This document shows, piece by piece, positions 59,851-64,000 of a stretch of DNA of 64,000 nucleotides. The stretch lies in the NCBI RefSeq assembly GCF_013283855.1, contig NZ_CP054056.1, positions 682,001-746,000 of the forward strand. Direction: 5' to 3'. Source of the DNA: Aquiluna borgnonia. GTDB taxonomy: Bacteria; Actinomycetota; Actinomycetes; Actinomycetales; Microbacteriaceae. Within the stretch, counting starts at the first letter, position 1. Each line of letters opens with the position of its first letter. The position numbers and the translations under genes are program-made. Under the pieces are notes generated by a model. That model did no database searches. It was not told where the DNA came from and was given only the letters and a program-made list of their open reading frames with translations.

Positions 59851-60767
59851 TTGGCAAACCCTTGGGTCAGCACGCGGCCAAAGGTCTCATCCTCGCCCAA
59901 AAAGCGCATGTCTTCAACCAGGCAGTCCTGGTTTGAGCGACGTGGCAACAGGACTGATGAGTGTGGGGCATCGACCTGATCGATGTGGGCCACTTCTTCA
60001 CGCCTGACCAGCTTTAGCTCTCCTGAATCGAAGGAAATCACCACGCCAGCGATGCCCTCGACGTTTACTCCATCGAGTGTGTGTTCGACGTTCACCCTGA
60101 CCTTGAGGCTGAGCTCGAGCCACTTTGCAAGTAGCTCGGTGCTCGGGGATAAATCGGACCCAATGACAGTGACGGCCTGCACTATTCTGTGAAGGTGCTG
60201 GTCAAATAGGGCGGCAAGCTGGGCTCTCCACAACGTGATTCTGGTCCATGCCATGTCGCCGTCACCGGGCCGGTAGTGCTTGGCCAAATTTCTCAAGAAT
60301 TCAATCGGCTCTGGCTGCTCGGCGGAGTCGACTATTCGGCGGGTAGCAATTTTGCCAATTGCAGTACTGCTTGGATTCGAGCCGCAGACTGCCGGCCACC
60401 AGGCAACTACGGGAGCATCCGGCAACAGCAACCCAGTCACCAGTGATTCCGCGTTATTTGCCGCTTGGCCATGGGCCCGGAGGATTACCACCTCAGATGC
60501 TCCGGCGTCTCCGCCGACTCTGATTTCCGCATCGAGCCTAGACTCGGCCAGCTGAGCGCCGTCGTCGTCGGCTAGAACGATGATCCTCGAGGGGTGGGCG
60601 CGAGACGCGCTATTGGCCGCCTCGACAGCCTCCTCGATGTGGGCAAAGTCTGTCTCAATCAGCAGGGTGAGAACCCTACCCAGAGCGACAACCCCACCTG
60701 ATTCTCGTAGCTCCTGAAGACGCTTACCGATCTGACTGGAGGTGGTATTTGGAAGGTTTACGATCAT
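59847..60767 (-). CDS. opcA: OpcA, glucose-6-phosphate dehydrogenase assembly protein
   Basis: Needed for full activity of Zwf in actinobacteria and cyanobacteria. The 306-residue protein starts MIVNLPNTTSSQIGKRL; ATG 60767 is preferred over TTG 60779 because GGAGG lies six bases upstream and it overlaps the zwf stop by four bases (ATGA). Seen: SRIIVLADDD, LLLPDAPVVAWWPA and GDMAWTRITLWRAQLAAL, typical OpcA segments. It always accompanies zwf in this group and controls the redox-sensitive dehydrogenase. Confidence 0.94.
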   Translation of the reverse strand: MIVNLPNTTSSQIGKRLQELRESGGVVALGRVLTLLIETDFAHIEEAVEAANSASRAHPSRIIVLADDDGAQLAESRLDAEIRVGGDAGASEVVILRAHGQAANNAESLVTGLLLPDAPVVAWWPAVCGSNPSSTAIGKIATRRIVDSAEQPEPIEFLRNLAKHYRPGDGDMAWTRITLWRAQLAALFDQHLHRIVQAVTVIGSDLSPSTELLAKWLELSLKVRVNVEHTLDGVNVEGIAGVVISFDSGELKLVRREEVAHIDQVDAPHSSVLLPRRSNQDCLVEDMRFLGEDETFGRVLTQGFAK

Positions 60768-62284
60768 GGTCGCCTCCAAGCTCTGCCGTCAATTGAAAGC
60801 ATTGCGTGAGCGGAGAGTGGGCCCCAACTTCCAGGAGCATACTGCTCAGGCTTCCCGTGCTGTTCCCAGAACTTGACGATCGGGTCAAGAATTTCCCAGC
60901 TGAGCTCAACCTCGCGCTGGCGCGGGAACAACGGTGGCTCGCCCAGCAGGACGTCCAAGATCAGTCGCTCATAGGCCTCAGGGGAGTCTTCGGTAAATGC
61001 ATGTCCGTAACCAAAGTCCATGGTGACATCTCGCACCTGCATGGCTGGACCTGGAACCTTGGATCCGAATCTCATGGTCACGCCCTCGTCGGGCTGCACC
61101 CTGATTACCAGGGCATTCTCCCCGAGCAGAGTAGTTTGATTTTCGGCAAAAAGCTGCTGCGGTGCGCGCTTGAAAACCACGGCAATCTCGGTAACTCGGC
61201 GCCCAAGGCGCTTTCCAGCACGCAGGTAGAACGGTGTTCCGTTCCAGCGCTCATTCGCCACATCGAGGCGCATCGCCGCGAAAGTCTCGGTAACGGACAC
61301 CGGGCTAATACCCTCTTCGCTCAAGAATCCCAGAACCTCAGCTCCGCCCTGCCAGCCACCGGAGTATTGACCGCGAGCGGTGTGCTGTGAGAGGTCATTG
61401 GGCAGCTCGACAGCGGCCAAAACCTTTTCTTTTTCAGCGCGTAGATCGGCGGCATCAAAACTTGCAGGTTGCTCCATGGCGGTCAGAGCCAAAAGCTGCA
61501 AAAGGTGATTTTGAATTACGTCTCGAGCGGCACCGATGCCGTCGTAGTATCCGGCGCGACCTCCGATTCCAATGTCCTCGGCCATGGTGATTTGAACATG
61601 GTCTATGTACTTCGAGTTCCAGATCGGTTCAAACATTTGATTGGCGAACCGCAGAGCAAGAATGTTCTGAACCGTCTCCTTGCCGAGGTAGTGGTCAATG
61701 CGGAAGACCGAATCCTCTGGGAAAACTCGCTGAACCACAGCATTTAGCTCTTTGGCTGTCTCTAGGTCGGAGCCAAATGGCTTCTCGATAACAACCCGCC
61801 TAAATTGCCCCGGTAACCCTTGGGTGAGCCCGGCTTGCTCCAGCTGGTTTACCACCAGCGGAAAATCACGGGGAGGGATGGAGAGGTAGAAGGCGTGATT
61901 ACCCGCGGTTCCACGCTCTCGATCTAGCTCATCAACCGTCTGTCGCAACCTGGCAAACGCCTCTGGGTCATCGTGCCTGCCAGAAACGAAGCGAATCCCC
62001 TTGGAAAGCTGATTCCAGACATCTTCAGACCACTCGGTTCTCGCGTGAGATCGAACCGCATCGTGAACAATCTGCTCGAAGTCCTGCCCAGTCCAGTCCC
62101 TTCGGGCAAATCCAACCAGTGAGAAGGCTGGCGGAAGCAGGCCACGATTGGCCAAATCGTAGATAGCTGGCAGGAGTTTCTTGCGTGATAGGTCGCCGGT
62201 GACACCGAACATAATTAGGCCGCTTGGGCCTGCAATCTTGTGGAGTCTGCGGTCGAAAGAATCCCTGAGCGGGTTGGTTTGCAC
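60764..62284 (-). CDS. zwf: Glucose-6-phosphate 1-dehydrogenase
   Basis: Oxidises glucose 6-phosphate, entry to the oxidative pentose-phosphate pathway and a main NADPH source. The 506-residue protein has the nucleotide-binding MFGVTGDLSRKKLLPAIY loop near residue 26, VIEKPFGSDL, and the active-site signature RIDHYLGKETVQN near residue 195. GTG start shares one base with the pgi stop (TAGTG). It overlaps opcA by four bases. Length and motifs are standard for the NADP enzyme. Confidence 0.97.
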   Translation of the reverse strand: MQTNPLRDSFDRRLHKIAGPSGLIMFGVTGDLSRKKLLPAIYDLANRGLLPPAFSLVGFARRDWTGQDFEQIVHDAVRSHARTEWSEDVWNQLSKGIRFVSGRHDDPEAFARLRQTVDELDRERGTAGNHAFYLSIPPRDFPLVVNQLEQAGLTQGLPGQFRRVVIEKPFGSDLETAKELNAVVQRVFPEDSVFRIDHYLGKETVQNILALRFANQMFEPIWNSKYIDHVQITMAEDIGIGGRAGYYDGIGAARDVIQNHLLQLLALTAMEQPASFDAADLRAEKEKVLAAVELPNDLSQHTARGQYSGGWQGGAEVLGFLSEEGISPVSVTETFAAMRLDVANERWNGTPFYLRAGKRLGRRVTEIAVVFKRAPQQLFAENQTTLLGENALVIRVQPDEGVTMRFGSKVPGPAMQVRDVTMDFGYGHAFTEDSPEAYERLILDVLLGEPPLFPRQREVELSWEILDPIVKFWEQHGKPEQYAPGSWGPLSAHAMLSIDGRAWRRP

Positions 62285-63858
62285 TATCCGAGCACCTTTT
62301 TCAACTGCTCAAGACCGCTCAGTGGTTCTGAAAATCTAAGGCTCAGCACGGGCAGATTGTTGTCCAACAGCACCTGGGCGTCCCCAGCTGCCTGGGCGGC
62401 AATTAGTGTTCCAAAGGTAAAAGGTCGACCCTCGATCTCGAGGTCGTGCCCATGTTCTCCAGTGATCTGAAGGAAGACACCCTGTCTGGGGCCACCCTTG
62501 TGATACTGACCCGTCGAGTGCAGGAACCTTGGCCCCCAACCAAATGTCACTGGTCGGCCGCTTACTTTTGCCAGCAGATCTCGCAGCTGTTCAAACTGTG
62601 GATACTCCGCACGATTCAGGTAGGTGTGGACTGAAATGTAGCTCTGCTCACCAACCTTGTCCAACAGGCTCTGCACTGCAGCGGCCAGCGTGTCACCCTG
62701 TACGTCAAAGCCGTAACTGGTCACTGCGACCCCTTCAACCGCAAAGTCCGCTGCCTTGGCAGCGACGGGAGAGTCCAGCAGTGCGCGAGCGGCAATCTTT
62801 GCGCTCTCGACGTTTGGCTGGTCAAAGGGATTGATGCCCTGAAGGTAGCCGGCTATTACCGTGGCATACTCCCAAAGCAAAAATAGCTCTCCGAGGGAGC
62901 CTTCAAATGCGGCATCCTCAGAACCAGAAATTTCCGCTGCAAAACTGATTGACAGAGTGTCAGCCGGAATATTTGCGAGCTCCGGAGCGCTCTTGGTAAC
63001 AACAACCGGCAACACACCTTTTTGCTCTTTTCCGGTCGATTCGGCAACCAGCTGCTCGGCCCAGTCACCAAATCCACCAAGCTGATCGGTTTCGATTAGG
63101 AACTTGTCCTTGAAGCCCTGAGGGCTTGGTGTTTTAGCCAGCAGCGCTCCCAGCCAGAGGCCGGGGTTGTCCAGTGAATCAGAACCTAGAGTGCTGGAAA
63201 TTTGCTGGGCAGCTGCAAGCAGTCCCGCAATATCTGCTCCGGCTAATCCCGAGGGGACAATGCCAAATGCAGTCAGCGCGCTGTAACGTCCGCCAACGTT
63301 TGGATCTGCATTGAAGACTCGGTAGCCCGCTTCTCGGGAAGCTTGGTCCAGTGGCGAACCGGGATCGGTGACGATGACAATTCGATCCGTTGGTGAGATT
63401 CCGTTTGCTCGAAAGGCTGTTTCAAAGGCCCGTTTTTGACTGTCGGTCTCTACCGTCGACCCAGACTTCGAAGAGACTACGACCGCGGTTTTCTCTAGGC
63501 TTGTCAGAGCTGCCGCCACCTGATCTGGAGCGGTAGAGTCTAGGACTACGAGCTCGACCCCAGCAGTCTTGGTGATTACCTCTGGCGCGAGAGAGCTTCC
63601 ACCCATACCGCAAAGCACGAATCTGCTGATGCCCTGGTTCCGAAATTCATCTCTAAGTTCGAGAATTTCTGGTATCAGGGCAACGGAATCCTGTGCGGAG
63701 GTTACCCATCCGAGGCGTATTGAGGCCTCGGACTCAGCGGCCGGCCCCCAGAGTGTGTGGTCCTTGGCAGCGATTCTCGAAGCAATGTTTTGCTCGACCA
63801 GTGATTCAACGACAGCCGTCAGGGCGGCGTGGTTGCGGGTAGCTAACTCAAACTTCAC
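62284..63858 (-). CDS. pgi: Glucose-6-phosphate isomerase (Tal-Pgi-fusion type)
   Basis: Interconverts glucose 6-phosphate and fructose 6-phosphate. The 524-residue SIS-fold protein has [15 protein letters not shown] near residue 81, [11 protein letters not shown] near residue 133, [19 protein letters not shown] near residue 193, and a late [11 protein letters not shown]. This [10 protein letters not shown] variety resembles the isomerase half of bifunctional transaldolase/isomerase proteins rather than the E. coli enzyme with GIGGSDLGP. The GTG start overlaps the tal stop by four bases, fitting a split version of that fusion. Confidence 0.88.
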   Translation of the reverse strand: MKFELATRNHAALTAVVESLVEQNIASRIAAKDHTLWGPAAESEASIRLGWVTSAQDSVALIPEILELRDEFRNQGISRFVLCGMGGSSLAPEVITKTAGVELVVLDSTAPDQVAAALTSLEKTAVVVSSKSGSTVETDSQKRAFETAFRANGISPTDRIVIVTDPGSPLDQASREAGYRVFNADPNVGGRYSALTAFGIVPSGLAGADIAGLLAAAQQISSTLGSDSLDNPGLWLGALLAKTPSPQGFKDKFLIETDQLGGFGDWAEQLVAESTGKEQKGVLPVVVTKSAPELANIPADTLSISFAAEISGSEDAAFEGSLGELFLLWEYATVIAGYLQGINPFDQPNVESAKIAARALLDSPVAAKAADFAVEGVAVTSYGFDVQGDTLAAAVQSLLDKVGEQSYISVHTYLNRAEYPQFEQLRDLLAKVSGRPVTFGWGPRFLHSTGQYHKGGPRQGVFLQITGEHGHDLEIEGRPFTFGTLIAAQAAGDAQVLLDNNLPVLSLRFSEPLSGLEQLKKVLG

Positions 63859-64000
63859 TTAGCTGCCTCCAGGGCAGCGGCCACGAGGTCCACCAACTCG
63901 CCCCAGGAGACAATGAATTTTTCAACGCCCTCTTTTTCCAACAGGGCGGTTACCTCGTTGAAATCAACTCCGGCCGACTCCAGTTCGGCCAAAAACTCGT
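63855..64000 (-). CDS. tal: Transaldolase, C-terminal end (rest outside window)
   Basis: Only the last 48 codons are in the window. The translated tail contains [28 protein letters not shown] and ends ALEAAK, matching the actinobacterial transaldolase C-terminus that closes over the active site. Its stop overlaps the pgi GTG by four bases. It is upstream of pgi in a pentose-phosphate operon that probably starts with tkt outside the window. The fragment alone cannot show catalytic residues. Confidence 0.88.
   Translation of the reverse strand, partial: EFLAELESAGVDFNEVTALLEKEGVEKFIVSWGELVDLVAAALEAAK

Overview
This window is a dense, ordinary-looking stretch of chromosome from an actinobacterium, probably a small-genome Microbacteriaceae-type organism such as the freshwater Luna lineage. 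That placement is inferred from gene content, not from a database match. The pointers are RbpA, WhiA, OpcA, an ANTAR response regulator of the PdtaR type, a PriA without a helicase P-loop, a long type-2 OMP decarboxylase, an EF-P with a PGKGP loop, and gene orders shared with Mycobacterium (pyr operon with a membrane protein before carA; trpE...trpC-trpB-trpA-lgt). I see no phage, insertion sequence, CRISPR array, repeat family or gap over 300 bases without a gene. Most neighbours overlap or lie within a few bases of each other.

Layout. 1-40.0 kb is one co-directional (+) run of 39 genes. It holds the end of alaS, then ruvX-mltG, the shikimate block aroE-aroC-aroK-aroB-aroQ, efp-nusB, the pyrimidine operon pyrR-pyrB-pyrC-(membrane protein)-carA-carB-pyrF, then gmk-rpoZ-coaBC-metK-priA-fmt-rsmB-rpe, a partial his set hisE-G-F-I running straight into trpE-(two small membrane proteins)-trpC-trpB-trpA, then lgt, gltB-gltD and pyk. 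A strong two-way hairpin terminator and a tRNA-Leu(CAA) on the minus strand close this run. 40.1-41.2 kb has pdtaR and a convergent hotdog thioesterase. 41.2-59.2 kb (+) holds polA, rpsA, coaE, the nucleotide excision repair genes uvrB-uvrA-uvrC, whiA, sodA, the glycolytic block gap-pgk-tpiA, secG and rbpA. 59.15-64 kb (-) is the pentose-phosphate operon tal-pgi-zwf-opcA-pgl, converging on rbpA.

How it fits together. The window supplies chorismate, pyrimidine nucleotides, part of histidine and most of tryptophan synthesis, glutamate assimilation (GltBD), lower glycolysis and the oxidative pentose-phosphate entry, alongside core translation, transcription and repair functions. hisA/B/C/D/H, trpD/trpF and pyrD/pyrE are not here and must lie elsewhere if the pathways are complete.

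Most notable observations. (1) uvrC and rapZ form a single uninterrupted reading frame of 925 codons. (2) A PyrR-binding hairpin precedes pyrR and its lower stem covers the Shine-Dalgarno sequence. (3) Genes that must have their own promoter (pdtaR, coaE, polA) carry TANNNT boxes 12-13 bases before the start codon, the signature of leaderless transcription, and several other genes share it. (4) Genes usually found between pyrF and gmk (mihF) and between rapZ and whiA (yvcK) in mycobacteria are missing here. I found no clear new multi-gene system; the UvrC-RapZ fusion is the strongest candidate for something undescribed.
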